A stretch of DNA of 64,000 bases. Origin: Blastomonas sp. (GTDB taxonomy: Bacteria; Pseudomonadota; Alphaproteobacteria; Sphingomonadales; Sphingomonadaceae). Of the stretch, positions 1 to 9,684 are shown one piece after another. The notes under the pieces are model-generated. The model had not been told where the DNA came from. It saw only the letters and a program-made list of their open reading frames with translations, and did not search any database. A program made the position numbers and the translations under genes. Numbering within the stretch: position 1 is the stretch's first letter; each line of letters opens with the position of its first letter. Location: the NCBI RefSeq assembly GCF_030373265.1, contig NZ_JAUCZC010000007.1:1-64000 (forward strand). Reading direction: 5' to 3'.

Positions 1-114
1 GAAAGGGCATATATGGACCACTCCGATTCGGGTCAAACCCTTTTTGCAGTTTTGTGCGATTCAATTTCCGTCGGCATCTCCTGGCTCCACGGCCTCGGGG
101 ATTTCGGCCTGGTG

Positions 115-861
115 CTAATGATCCTGCAGCAACCGCCCCAGCCCGGACACGCGGTCGTCGATCCCGCAGGCCCGTAGCGCATGCCAATAGGTCGCGGTGT
201 TGATCGCGATCACCGGCTTGCCGCGCGCTGCTTCCTCTTCGGCCGCAAGATCGACCATCGACAGGTTGGTGCCCACCTGGACGATGGCATCGACGTCCGG
301 CCCGTCGAGCTGGTCGATCACCGTGCGCAGCCGCTCGGGCGTTACCTTGGCGATATCGGTCCAGCACCGGCATTGCAGCGGAACGTCGCGCACCACGGTA
401 AACCCTGATTCTTCGAGAAAGCGCCGGACCTCGGCATTGGCGACGGGGTAATAAGGCGAGACGAAGCTCACCCGCTTCACGCCGCGATAGGCGTGCAGCG
501 CCGCTGCAATCGATTCGGCGCCGGTGCTTGCGCCGACACCGGCGACATCCTCGACCTTGCGTTTGAAATCGACCGATCCGCGCACCCCGCCATAAAAGGT
601 GATCGCCGACATCCCCAGCACGAGGTAGTCGGGCCGGCAGGTCATCACCGACCGGACCGCGTCCATGGTGTTCTCGGCAATCGCGGTGGTGCCGGCGATG
701 AAGTCCTCGTTCGACAGCGCGACCGGATCTTCGACATAGATTCGCGCAAAGTGATTGGTCACGCCATCGGGCCGCATCCGCTCCATATCGGGCTGCACCA
801 CGGTGTTGGTGGACGGTGCCACAACCCCCAGCAGCCGGCGCCAGCCCAGAACATCGCCCAT
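115..861 (-). CDS. Asp/Glu racemase superfamily protein (maleate cis-trans isomerase / arylmalonate decarboxylase-like)
   Basis: Translation MGDVLGWRRLLGVVAPSTNTVVQPDMERM... has the family N-terminus (G-x-x-x-PSxNT) and overall layout; start placed at MGDV inside the longer ORF 115..984. Confidence 0.8.
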   Translation of the reverse strand: MGDVLGWRRLLGVVAPSTNTVVQPDMERMRPDGVTNHFARIYVEDPVALSNEDFIAGTTAIAENTMDAVRSVMTCRPDYLVLGMSAITFYGGVRGSVDFKRKVEDVAGVGASTGAESIAAALHAYRGVKRVSFVSPYYPVANAEVRRFLEESGFTVVRDVPLQCRCWTDIAKVTPERLRTVIDQLDGPDVDAIVQVGTNLSMVDLAAEEEAARGKPVIAINTATYWHALRACGIDDRVSGLGRLLQDH

Positions 862-901
862 GGCTCTTTTCCTTTCATGCAGCACCGGCCTTGCGGTGCC
901 G

Positions 902-2107
902 TCAGTTGATCGCGCGCGCCTTGTCGAGGCTGTCGAACATCGCCTGCTTGAGCAGATAGGCCCGGCGCCGCTCGTCATCCTCACGGATCGCCGTCATCGC
1001 TTGCCGCCGCATCTCGTGCCCCTCGCCCGCGCCACCTCGGATGAAGGCCATGTTCTCGATTGTCTGCGCCTGAGTGAAAGCGTGCGTCACCTGCCGCCGC
1101 TGGCGGTCGAACAGCGCAAGCCCGCTTTCCGACGCGCCGCCTCTGAGCGCGGGCTCGAGCTTCTCGAACAGGTTGAACGCATCATGCAGGCCCGAGTTCA
1201 TGCCGAAGCCGCCCAGCGGATTGTTGAGGTGCGCCGCATCGCCGATCAGCATCACGCGCCCTTCGCGGAAGGACTTGGCGACGCGCTGATGCACGCGGTA
1301 CAAGGTGCGGTGAAAGGTCTTCACGCTCGCGCCGTCCCCCATCAGCCGGTCGAAGATCGCGTTCTTGCGTTCGTCCGAGCGCAGATCGTCGTCGCTGGCA
1401 TCGCCATCGGTGGGCAGCAGCACCCGCCACAGCGACGGCACCTTCAACAGCACCAGCCATTCCTCGGGATCGGAGACATAGTTCACATAGGCGAGGTTCT
1501 GCAGATGCGCGGTCAGGTCCTCGTCGGTCGACAGACACAGGAACCGCTCAGGGTAGGTGAACCCGTCGAACTCGATTCCCAGCCATTTGCGCACCACGCT
1601 GTTGGCGCCATCGGCGGCAATCAGGAAATCGCAGCGGATCTGCTGGATCGCGGTGGGGCTTTCGACGAACACGGTGACGCCGTTATCGTCCTGATCGAAC
1701 GACAGCAGGCGGTGGCTGAAGCGCACCTGTGCATTGGCATAGCGCGCCAGCCCCTCGGCCAGCGCCCGCGAGAGATGATACTGCTCGCACTGGATGCGGA
1801 ACGGATACCGCGTGACATCGGCGAGCTCGCCAAGATCAAAGCCGATGACCTCGCCCGACTGCCGGTCGCGCCAATGGTACACCGGCGCTTTGAGCCCGCG
1901 CGCCAGCAGCATCGGAGTCACATCGACCTCGTCGAGCATTTCCAGCGTCGGCGGGTGGAAGGTGGAGGCGCGCAGGTCCTGCGCGCAATCCTCATTGGCC
2001 TCGAGCACGATCACATCCGCGCCCTGCTTGGCCAGCAAAGTCGCCATGGTCGTGCCCACCGGCCCCGCTCCAACGATTACAACCTGGCAACGTTCTGTTG
2101 CGGACAT
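902..2107 (-). CDS. FAD-dependent aromatic-type monooxygenase (PF01494-like)
   Basis: GAGPVGTTMATLLAKQGADVIVLE Rossmann motif and GRVMLIGDAAHLNNPLGGFGMNSGLHDAFNL motif. Confidence 0.9.
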   Translation of the reverse strand: MSATERCQVVIVGAGPVGTTMATLLAKQGADVIVLEANEDCAQDLRASTFHPPTLEMLDEVDVTPMLLARGLKAPVYHWRDRQSGEVIGFDLGELADVTRYPFRIQCEQYHLSRALAEGLARYANAQVRFSHRLLSFDQDDNGVTVFVESPTAIQQIRCDFLIAADGANSVVRKWLGIEFDGFTYPERFLCLSTDEDLTAHLQNLAYVNYVSDPEEWLVLLKVPSLWRVLLPTDGDASDDDLRSDERKNAIFDRLMGDGASVKTFHRTLYRVHQRVAKSFREGRVMLIGDAAHLNNPLGGFGMNSGLHDAFNLFEKLEPALRGGASESGLALFDRQRRQVTHAFTQAQTIENMAFIRGGAGEGHEMRRQAMTAIREDDERRRAYLLKQAMFDSLDKARAIN

Positions 2108-2181
2108 ACGTCCTGCCCCTCATCTCGACTGTGATCTGGCTAGAAAACCCGCGCGCCCGCCGATGCCGGTTTGGCCCAAAC

Positions 2182-2198
2182 TATCCACCGTGCGACCA
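2182..2198. promoter_or_regulatory. operator copy 1, TATCCA-CCGTG-CGACCA, upstream of monooxygenase-isomerase unit
   Basis: Match to shared TATCCR-N5-CGGnYA motif, 75 bp from start 2107. Confidence 0.75.
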
Positions 2199-2249
2199 TC
2201 GGGCTGTGCAAGGACCTGCGGGCGCAGCGCCGCAGGTCGCGGGTTCGGA

Positions 2250-2759
2250 TCAATCGTCCATTGGGCCGAAGCCCTTTTTCCAGATCAGCATCACCCGGGT
2301 GAATTCGCACACCACATCACCGGTCTGGTTCCTGCCGATGGTCTTGATGGTGACGATGCCCTGGGTCGGGCGCTTCTCGCTCTCGCGCTTTTCCAGCACT
2401 TCGGATTCCGAGTAGAGCGTATCGCCCGCGAAGACGGGCTTGAGCAGCTTGATCTCTTTCCAGCCCAGATTCGCGACCGCCTTCTGGCTGACGTCGGAGA
2501 CGCTCTGCCCGGTCATGATCGCCACGGTCAGCGGCGATGCGACCAAAGGCTTGCCGAACTCGGTCTTGGCGGCAAAGTTGGCATCGCAATGCGCCGGATG
2601 CTGGTTCATCGTCAGCAGCGAAAACCAGATGTTGTCGTTTTCGGTAATGGTCCGTCCAGGACGGTGTTCATAGACATCGCCCACCGCGAACTCTTCGAAA
2701 AAGCGGCCATAGGTTTCGCGGTAACGCTGCGGCCCTACCTCGGTGACACCATCACGCAT
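2250..2759 (-). CDS. MaoC-family (hot-dog) dehydratase
   Basis: Translation YGRFFEEFAVGDVYEHRPGRTITENDNIWFSLLTMNQHPAHCD... typical of MaoC-like hydratases. Confidence 0.85.
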   Translation of the reverse strand: MRDGVTEVGPQRYRETYGRFFEEFAVGDVYEHRPGRTITENDNIWFSLLTMNQHPAHCDANFAAKTEFGKPLVASPLTVAIMTGQSVSDVSQKAVANLGWKEIKLLKPVFAGDTLYSESEVLEKRESEKRPTQGIVTIKTIGRNQTGDVVCEFTRVMLIWKKGFGPMDD

Positions 2760-2853
2760 CGTTCATTCCCCTTGATTTGCATCGCGCCGCATGGAGCGGC
2801 CTTCGCCCCCTTGGTGGCAGCGTGGTGGCGAGATCATCGGGCGAGCGGGCGGT

Positions 2854-2870
2854 TATCCACCATGCGACCA
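2854..2870. promoter_or_regulatory. operator copy 2, TATCCA-CCATG-CGACCA, MaoC / alpha-beta hydrolase divergent promoter
   Basis: Match to shared motif between divergent starts 2759 and 2924. Confidence 0.78.
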
Positions 2871-2923
2871 GTTGCCGGCGGTGGTGGCTTTACGGTGCAA
2901 GGGATTGGGGTAATCGTCAGGCC

Positions 2924-4276
2924 ATGCGTATCACCCGACACTATCTCACCCTCGCCGGACGGCGCGTCCACTACCGGATGTGCGGCGAAGGCCCGCCGGT
3001 TCTGCTGATCCACCAGAGCCCGCGATCGTCCGACGAATACCGCCAGGTCATGGCGCAATGGGGCGAACGCTTCACCTGCATCGCGCCCGATTCCCCAGGC
3101 TTTGGCCAGTCCGATCCGCTACCGATCGACCGCCCGACCACCGAAGACTTTGCCGACGCGATCCTGGCGTTCGCCGATGCGGTGGGCTTCCATGGCATCG
3201 CGGCCTATGGCTTCCATTCGGGCGGCATCTTCCTGATGAATGCGCTCAGACGGCACCCGGAGCGGTTCGTCGCGCTCGCGGTTGGCGGTTATCCGTGCTT
3301 CCGCCCCGAAGAGCTGGACGATGTCGGCGAGGCGTATCTGCCGCCCTTCGTCCCGTCAGCCTATGGCGAGCATCTGGTCTGGGCGTGGAACCGGATGCTG
3401 GAACAGGCCTGGTATTTCCCCTGGTTCAAGCCCGAACAGGCGCGCCGAATGGCCAACCCGCATGCCGATGCGCCAGCGCTGCATGCGATGGTGATGGACC
3501 TGCTGACCTCGGGCGATGCCTATCGCCACGGCTATCGCGCCGCGCTCAGCGCAGGATACGACGTTCCACCTGCGAGCGCCGATGTGCCGCCCGCGTTGCT
3601 CTCCAGCTATACGGGCGATCCGATGACAGCACATATGGCGCGCTTCCCTGCGCTGCCCGCCGGGTGGAGCACTGCCGAACAGCCCGATCCGGCGGCGCAT
3701 TACAGCGCCAATGCCGACTGGCTGGCACAGTACCCCGCGCGTGGCTTTTTAGCCGCGCAGGACGATGACCAGGGGTTCGTGACCCTCCGCACCCCCGGAT
3801 TCGACGGGCTGATCCACTGGCGCGGCCAGGGCGATGTGCTGCACCTGCCCGGTCCGGGGCGCTCGCTCGACCTGCTGCCCCAAGGCGTGCTGGCGATCGA
3901 TCTGCCGGGCCATGGCCTGTCCGACCCATGGCCGGGCGAACCGCCGCACGACTGGGCGCACTGGCAGGCGGTGATCGATGCTGCGGCCGAGCATCTGGGC
4001 GCGCGCGAAACCCGCAGCGAGCCCCTGCTCCCCGGCGAGCCGGACCTGCTGTTTCCCGACCTTTCGCCCGATCGCTATGGCAACCATCTGGTCAACGGCT
4101 GGGCGCTGCTGCGCGCCGGCCACGCCTTTGCGCCCCGCTACGCGATCACGCGCGATACCATGGTGCCCATGGCACCAGGCGCGATGGACACCGAAACGCT
4201 GGCCCGCGAGCATCTGGCGCTGATGCGGTCGAGCGCCGCAACGGCACTGCATCGGGCGCGACTATCCACCAGGTGA
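2924..4276 (+). CDS. alpha/beta hydrolase
   Basis: PPVLLIHQSPRSSDEY...GFHSGGIFLMNALRRHPERF; start at MRITRHYLTLAGRRVHYR inside ORF 2777..4276. Confidence 0.85.
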   Translation: MRITRHYLTLAGRRVHYRMCGEGPPVLLIHQSPRSSDEYRQVMAQWGERFTCIAPDSPGFGQSDPLPIDRPTTEDFADAILAFADAVGFHGIAAYGFHSGGIFLMNALRRHPERFVALAVGGYPCFRPEELDDVGEAYLPPFVPSAYGEHLVWAWNRMLEQAWYFPWFKPEQARRMANPHADAPALHAMVMDLLTSGDAYRHGYRAALSAGYDVPPASADVPPALLSSYTGDPMTAHMARFPALPAGWSTAEQPDPAAHYSANADWLAQYPARGFLAAQDDDQGFVTLRTPGFDGLIHWRGQGDVLHLPGPGRSLDLLPQGVLAIDLPGHGLSDPWPGEPPHDWAHWQAVIDAAAEHLGARETRSEPLLPGEPDLLFPDLSPDRYGNHLVNGWALLRAGHAFAPRYAITRDTMVPMAPGAMDTETLAREHLALMRSSAATALHRARLSTR

Positions 4277-4279
4277 ACA
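4263..4279. promoter_or_regulatory. operator copy 3, TATCCA-CCAGG-TGAACA, upstream of amine oxidase
   Basis: 76 bp upstream of start 4355; weaker right half-site. Confidence 0.6.
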
Positions 4280-4354
4280 CTCCGCGCGGTTTGCGCTGGT
4301 GCGCGGACATGCGCCCGGCATAGTGTCGGCTTCGTTCAGCAGGAGGCCTGTCCC

Positions 4355-5818
4355 ATGTCGCACCCGATCCTCACCGGCACCCGCCGCACGTTCCTCTCCG
4401 GAGCCGGCGCGCTGCTGGCGACGTCTGCGGTGGCGCAAACCGCAAAGGGTGGCGGCCAGCCCGAAAAGCTCGATGTCATCGTGGTCGGCGCCGGGCTTGC
4501 CGGGCTGAACGCGGCGCATGTGCTCGAAGGCCAGGGGATGAAGGTCGCGGTGGTCGAGGCGAACGACCGCGTCGGGGGGCGGCTGCGCACCGGCCATGCC
4601 GAGGGCTATACCGCAGAGCTGGGCGGCAGCGAGGTCGGGCCGCTGTATGGCCGGGTGCGCAACGCCTGCGACCAGTTCGCTGTCGGCCTGACCGATCAGG
4701 GCGGCAAGGCGACGCCGTTCGTGCTCAACATCGGCGGGCAGATGGTGCTTCCGCAGGACTGGGCAGGCTCGAACGTCAACCACACCATCGGGGCGGAGCG
4801 CGAAATCCTGCCCTTTCTGCTGCAGAACCGGCTGTTCTTCGACTGGCTGCCGTTCAAGGATCCGGCCGACTGGCTGGAGCCGAAATACTTCGAGCACGAC
4901 ATGTCAGCCGCAGCCTATATGCGGGCGCGCGGCGTTTCCGAGGCGGCGATCCGGCTGGCCGATGTCGATCTCAATGGCCCCAGCCTGCATTCGGTCTCCG
5001 CGATGAGCATCTTTCGCGACATGGCGCGGATCAAGGTCGAGGGCTATCGCGACCCGACCAAGCCGCAATATGGCGCGGGCAATGCCAACAAGAGCCATTA
5101 TGTCGTCGGCGGATCGGACATGCTGCCCAAGGCGATGGCCGCCGCGCTCAAGGGCCGCGTGATGCTGAACAGCCCTGTTTCCGCGATCGACCAGACCACC
5201 GACGAAGTCGAAGTCCGGTTGATGGGCGGCGAGCGGATGCGCGCACGCTTCGTCGTGATGGCCGCGCCGTTCTCGGCGGTACGCTATATCAACTTCACGC
5301 CCGGACTGCCGACGGCGCAGGCAAATGCTGTCCACGGCGCGATCTATTCGGCCACGACCCAGTTCCATTTCCGCGTGCTGAAACCGTTCTGGGAGGCCGA
5401 CGGCCTGCCGCCCTCGATGTGGTCGGACCGGTTCTTCGAACGCGCCTTCGTGATGGACAAGGGCGGCGAGCATGGATCGCTGATCGTGTGGATGAACGGC
5501 GACGGCGCGACCCGGCTCGACGCAATGGACCTGGCTGCGCAGCGCGCCTTCATTCTGGCGGAGCTGGCCGCCGCGCGCCCCTCGACCACAGGCGCGCTCG
5601 AACCGCTGTTCGAGTACAGCTGGGAGAAGAACCCGTTCGTCGGCGGCAACAAGCATTGCTTTGCCGCGGGCCAGGTCAGGATGTTCGCCCGCGAGATGGC
5701 GCTGCCGCATGGCCGGGTGCATTTCGCCGGAGAGCATCTGCGGCGGATGGAGCCCGGGATGGAATCGGCGATGGAGACGGCGGAAATCGCTGCGCTTGAG
5801 ATCCTCGAGCGTGCGTAA
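4355..5818 (+). CDS. flavin-containing amine oxidase with Tat-type signal
   Basis: N-terminal TRRTFLSGAGALLATSAVA (Tat-like), DVIVVGAGLAGLNAAHVLEGQGMKVAVVEANDRVGGRLRT, C-terminal VHFAGEHL...GMESAMETAE. Confidence 0.88.
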   Translation: MSHPILTGTRRTFLSGAGALLATSAVAQTAKGGGQPEKLDVIVVGAGLAGLNAAHVLEGQGMKVAVVEANDRVGGRLRTGHAEGYTAELGGSEVGPLYGRVRNACDQFAVGLTDQGGKATPFVLNIGGQMVLPQDWAGSNVNHTIGAEREILPFLLQNRLFFDWLPFKDPADWLEPKYFEHDMSAAAYMRARGVSEAAIRLADVDLNGPSLHSVSAMSIFRDMARIKVEGYRDPTKPQYGAGNANKSHYVVGGSDMLPKAMAAALKGRVMLNSPVSAIDQTTDEVEVRLMGGERMRARFVVMAAPFSAVRYINFTPGLPTAQANAVHGAIYSATTQFHFRVLKPFWEADGLPPSMWSDRFFERAFVMDKGGEHGSLIVWMNGDGATRLDAMDLAAQRAFILAELAAARPSTTGALEPLFEYSWEKNPFVGGNKHCFAAGQVRMFAREMALPHGRVHFAGEHLRRMEPGMESAMETAEIAALEILERA

Positions 5819-6980
5819 GGCGTGCGCGCTTGCGGCAATAGCCCTGTTGGCCAGCGCTGCCACGCCCGACGATACCTATCGCGCGCGGTTCGAGGCGTTC
5901 ATGGCCAACCCCGCGCAGTTCGATTACAGCCCGATGGAGGCCGTGCCCGGCGCGGCCAAGCAAACCCAGCTGCGCGTCGCTGCACAGCCGGCCATCGCCG
6001 CCGCCGCACTCGCTGAGGCGGTGCGCTATGCCGAGGCCAACCGGTCGAGCGCGCTGCTCGTCTGGCGCGACGGCGGTCTGGAAGCGGCAAACTACTTTGG
6101 CGACGCCACGCGCGACACGCCTTTGGTGGCCAAATCGCTCGCCAAGCCGCTGACCGCTATCGCCATCGGCCGCGCGATCATGCTGGGCAAGATCAAGGGG
6201 CTCGACCAGCCGATCGCCGACTTCATTCCCGAGCTGGCGGGCACCCCCAAGGCGGCGATCCGTATCCGCCATCTGCTCGACATGCGTTCCGGGCTGCTCG
6301 ACCAGGGCTATTCGCCCGACCCCGACCATCCGTGGAACCGCGCCTATCTCGACCTCGATCATGGCGGCTATATCGTACGCGACTATCCGCTGACCGACCC
6401 GCCGGGCACGCGCTATGCCTATGCCAATGCGCCGAGCGAACTGATCGCTTTGGTGATCGAACGCGCGACGGGGCGGCGCTATGCCGAGTTCGTCAGCCGC
6501 GAAGTGCTTATCCCGCTGGGCGCGGCGGGCGGCGAGGTCTGGCTCAATCGCCCGGGTGGGCTCGCGCATTCGGGGTGCTGCATCAAGCTGCCCGCCGAGA
6601 CCTGGATGAAGCTGGCGATCCTGCTGCTCGATGACGGCAAGGCGGGGACCAGGCGCCTGCTGCCCAAGGGCTATGTCCGCGAGATGCGCACCGGCACGCC
6701 GCAGAACCCGAGCTTCGGGCTTGGTATCTGGCTGGGCGAGCCCTATCGCGAACGCCGTGGCTTCGGCGCGGCGGGCACATTGGGCCCGCAGGTGCTGCAT
6801 TCGGAGGCCTATCTCGACCCGGAGATGTTCCTGTTCGATGGCAACAGCAACCAGACCGTGCACATCAGCCCGCGCCATCGGCTTATCGTGCTGCGCATGG
6901 GCGAGACCCCGCCCAAGACCCCGGAATGGGACAACGCGAAATTGCCCAATCTGCTGATCCGGGGCCTGGGGCCGCGCTGA
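5811..6980 (+). CDS. serine hydrolase, beta-lactamase/class C family
   Basis: TPLVAKSLAKPLTAIAIGRAI (SxxK) and YAYANAPSELIALVIERATG; GTG start at 5811 overlaps the amine oxidase stop. Confidence 0.82.
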   Translation: MRKACALAAIALLASAATPDDTYRARFEAFMANPAQFDYSPMEAVPGAAKQTQLRVAAQPAIAAAALAEAVRYAEANRSSALLVWRDGGLEAANYFGDATRDTPLVAKSLAKPLTAIAIGRAIMLGKIKGLDQPIADFIPELAGTPKAAIRIRHLLDMRSGLLDQGYSPDPDHPWNRAYLDLDHGGYIVRDYPLTDPPGTRYAYANAPSELIALVIERATGRRYAEFVSREVLIPLGAAGGEVWLNRPGGLAHSGCCIKLPAETWMKLAILLLDDGKAGTRRLLPKGYVREMRTGTPQNPSFGLGIWLGEPYRERRGFGAAGTLGPQVLHSEAYLDPEMFLFDGNSNQTVHISPRHRLIVLRMGETPPKTPEWDNAKLPNLLIRGLGPR

Positions 6981-6989
6981 CGCCTGGGC

Positions 6990-7988
6990 CTAGTTCTGGC
7001 GCGTATAGCCTGCTGTTTCGGGCGGAACCTGCTCGGCATAATGCTCGAGCGTGCCGATGACACCCAGATCGGGGCCGTCGACGGGTTCCTCGAACAGATC
7101 GGGCCGGTCGCGCTCGACCCGCATGCGCACCGCTGGCGGGACATCGTCCATGCCGCCGGTGATCTTGTAGGTGTGCATCCGGCCCATCAGCACGCCCTCG
7201 ACCCCGCTCTGCCCCATCCGCATCCACGGCCACCACGGCGCCTGGCGCATGAACCCGCCGGTATAGGGCGCCGAGACCACATCGCGGTCGTCGATCGCCG
7301 CGCGCGGGGTGAACAAGGTGAAATGCTCGGACGGATTGACCCGCGTGCCGGTCGAGGCCCTGGGCCAGCCCGCAGGCGTCACCGGGTTGGTGTATTCGTG
7401 CGCATAGTCCCAGCCGAGCAGATACTGGTCGCCGATGGTCTGCCAAGGAAGGCGGTAAGGCTCTCCGGCGCCGCCCTTTCCTATGTCGTTGTTGACGGTC
7501 TCGCCATCGCCGACCTTGAACACCTTGCGTGTCAGCCCGAGCGTGCCGCGGAACTTGTCGTTGAGGAAGTTGAACACCTCGACCCGCTCGCCGGTCCACG
7601 GATTGTCCCAGTGATCGAGGATTTCGCCGGTGGCAAGGTCGGTGAAATAGCCGCACTCCTTGCCGATCACGCGCACCGAGCCATCGGGCTGGATCGCGTT
7701 GCGGATGTTGCCGAACCCCGCATAGCCGAACACCGGCTTGGCGCGCTGCTCGCCGACGATGGCATATTGCACGCCCTGATAGCCCGACAGCACCGCCGTA
7801 TCGCCGATCGTCCCCCACATCTTGGCAAAGCCGTACAGGTTCTCGCGCGGGTCCAGGATGTCGAGCGGGCGGATATTGCCGCTCCTGGCCATCGCCAGCC
7901 CCGGCAGCGCCGCCGCGGTGGCGAGCCCCGCCACGCCGCCAAACAGGGTGCGGCGCGAAACGCTCGCGCAAACCGATTCATAGATCAT
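6990..7988 (-). CDS. DUF1838 family protein, Tat-type signal
   Basis: SRRTLFGGVAGLATAAALPGLAMA leader; YFTDLATGEILDHWDNPWTGERVEVFNF resembles DUF1838 proteins. Confidence 0.75.
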   Translation of the reverse strand: MIYESVCASVSRRTLFGGVAGLATAAALPGLAMARSGNIRPLDILDPRENLYGFAKMWGTIGDTAVLSGYQGVQYAIVGEQRAKPVFGYAGFGNIRNAIQPDGSVRVIGKECGYFTDLATGEILDHWDNPWTGERVEVFNFLNDKFRGTLGLTRKVFKVGDGETVNNDIGKGGAGEPYRLPWQTIGDQYLLGWDYAHEYTNPVTPAGWPRASTGTRVNPSEHFTLFTPRAAIDDRDVVSAPYTGGFMRQAPWWPWMRMGQSGVEGVLMGRMHTYKITGGMDDVPPAVRMRVERDRPDLFEEPVDGPDLGVIGTLEHYAEQVPPETAGYTRQN

Positions 7989-8013
7989 GGCAGTGTTCCT
8001 GGTTGGGCAGCGG

Positions 8014-9516
8014 TCAGATGACCGCGCAGACGGTTTTCCATTCGAGATAGCTGTCGAGCGCCGCGCGCCCGCTGTCGCGGCCGTAGCCCGATTGCTTGAT
8101 GCCGCCGATCGGCAGCGCCGCGTCGTACATCAGGTGGCAATTGATCCAGACGGTCCCGGCCTCGATGGCATCGGCCATGCGGTGCGCGTGGCTGAGCGAC
8201 TGGGTCCACACGCTTGCGGCAAGCCCGTAGTCGCTGTCATTGGCTTCCGCGATCACCGCGTCGGCATCGTCGAACGTCTGCGCGACCAGAACGGGGCCGA
8301 ACACCTCCTCGCGCACGATCGGCATATCGGGGGTGACATCGGTGATCACCGTCGGCTGGACGAAGGTGCCCGCATCGCCGAAGCGCTCGCCCCCGGTGAG
8401 CACCGTCGCGCCACCGTCGCGCGCGGCCTGGATGAAGCCCTCGACCCGCTCGGCCTGCGCACGCGAAACCAAAGGCCCCATCTGCGTCGAAGGATCGAGT
8501 CCGTGACCGGCAGTCAGCCCAGACGCGTACTTCGCCACGCCCGCGAGCAGTTCGTCGCGCACCGCTTCGTGCACATACAGCCGCGAGCCGGCGACGCAGA
8601 CCTGGCCGCCATTGAAGAAGATCGCATTGGCAACGCCGGGGATGGCCAGTTCGAGGTCAGCATCGGGCATCACGATCATCGGCGATTTGCCGCCCAGCTC
8701 CAGGCTCACCCGCTTGAGGTTGCCCTTGGCGGCATCGATGATCGCGCGGCCCGTCTGGGTCGATCCGGTGAACGCGATCTTGTCGACCTTGGGATGCGCC
8801 GCCAGCGCTGCGCCCGCCTCGCCGCCCAGCCCGGTGACGATGTTGAGCACGCCTGCCGGAACGCCCGCCTCCATCAGCAACTCGCCCAGCCGCAGCGCAG
8901 ACAGCGAGGTGTTCTCTGCCGGCTTGAGCACGATGGTGCAGCCTGCCGCGAGCGCCGGGGCCAGCTTCATCGCGGTGAGCACCAAGGGCGAGTTCCACGG
9001 CACGATCGCGCCGACCACGCCGACGGGCTCGCGCCTGGTCCAGGTCGCCATCTTCTTGCCCACGGGCTGATAGTCGATCGACGATTCGATCACCTGCCCC
9101 TCGATCGCCATCGCCTGGCCTGCGAAAAAGCGGAACTGGTTGACCGCGCCGGGAATCTCCGCCCAGCGCCCGACGAACAACGGCTTGCCCTGATCGAGCG
9201 TCTCGATCTCGGCGAGTTCGTCGATATGTGCCTCGATCAGATCGGCGGCAGCCCACAGGATTTTCGCGCGATTGAGCGGCGTAGTCGCCTTCCAGCCCGC
9301 AAGCGCCGCGCGCGCCGCAGCGACTGCGGCATCGATCTCGTCAGCACCGCCGCGCGGCAGCACACCGATCTGATCGCCCATCGCGGGGTCGAGCGTGGCG
9401 AACGTCTCGCCAGGGCCGTCCATCCACTCCCCGCCGATCAGCAGTCCGCGTCCGGCCCCTCTGCGGGCAAGGAATGCGGTGACGCTGGCGGACAGCGGGG
9501 GGCGGGTAATGGCCAT
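8014..9516 (-). CDS. aldehyde dehydrogenase family protein
   Basis: VELGGKSPMIV-type motif (SLELGGKSPMIVMPDAD), FFNGGQVCVAGSRLYV catalytic Cys region. Confidence 0.95.
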   Translation of the reverse strand: MAITRPPLSASVTAFLARRGAGRGLLIGGEWMDGPGETFATLDPAMGDQIGVLPRGGADEIDAAVAAARAALAGWKATTPLNRAKILWAAADLIEAHIDELAEIETLDQGKPLFVGRWAEIPGAVNQFRFFAGQAMAIEGQVIESSIDYQPVGKKMATWTRREPVGVVGAIVPWNSPLVLTAMKLAPALAAGCTIVLKPAENTSLSALRLGELLMEAGVPAGVLNIVTGLGGEAGAALAAHPKVDKIAFTGSTQTGRAIIDAAKGNLKRVSLELGGKSPMIVMPDADLELAIPGVANAIFFNGGQVCVAGSRLYVHEAVRDELLAGVAKYASGLTAGHGLDPSTQMGPLVSRAQAERVEGFIQAARDGGATVLTGGERFGDAGTFVQPTVITDVTPDMPIVREEVFGPVLVAQTFDDADAVIAEANDSDYGLAASVWTQSLSHAHRMADAIEAGTVWINCHLMYDAALPIGGIKQSGYGRDSGRAALDSYLEWKTVCAVI

Positions 9517-9589
9517 GCGGATTGATCTCCATTCGGTATTGCAGCAACGCTAGAAATTCGTGCTCGCTATGTAATCATTACGCGACCAT

Positions 9590-9606
9590 CAACCGCAAGG
9601 CGGATA
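9590..9606. promoter_or_regulatory. operator copy 4 (reverse strand TATCCG-CCTTG-CGGTTG), ALDH / FAD-oxidase divergent promoter
   Basis: Between divergent starts 9516 and 9685. Confidence 0.75.
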
Positions 9607-9684
9607 AATCGGCAGTGTCCCGTGTCGGCCGCGCCGGGATCATGGTCGAACCGTCCTGACCAGCCAGGGAGCCACGAACAGTCT

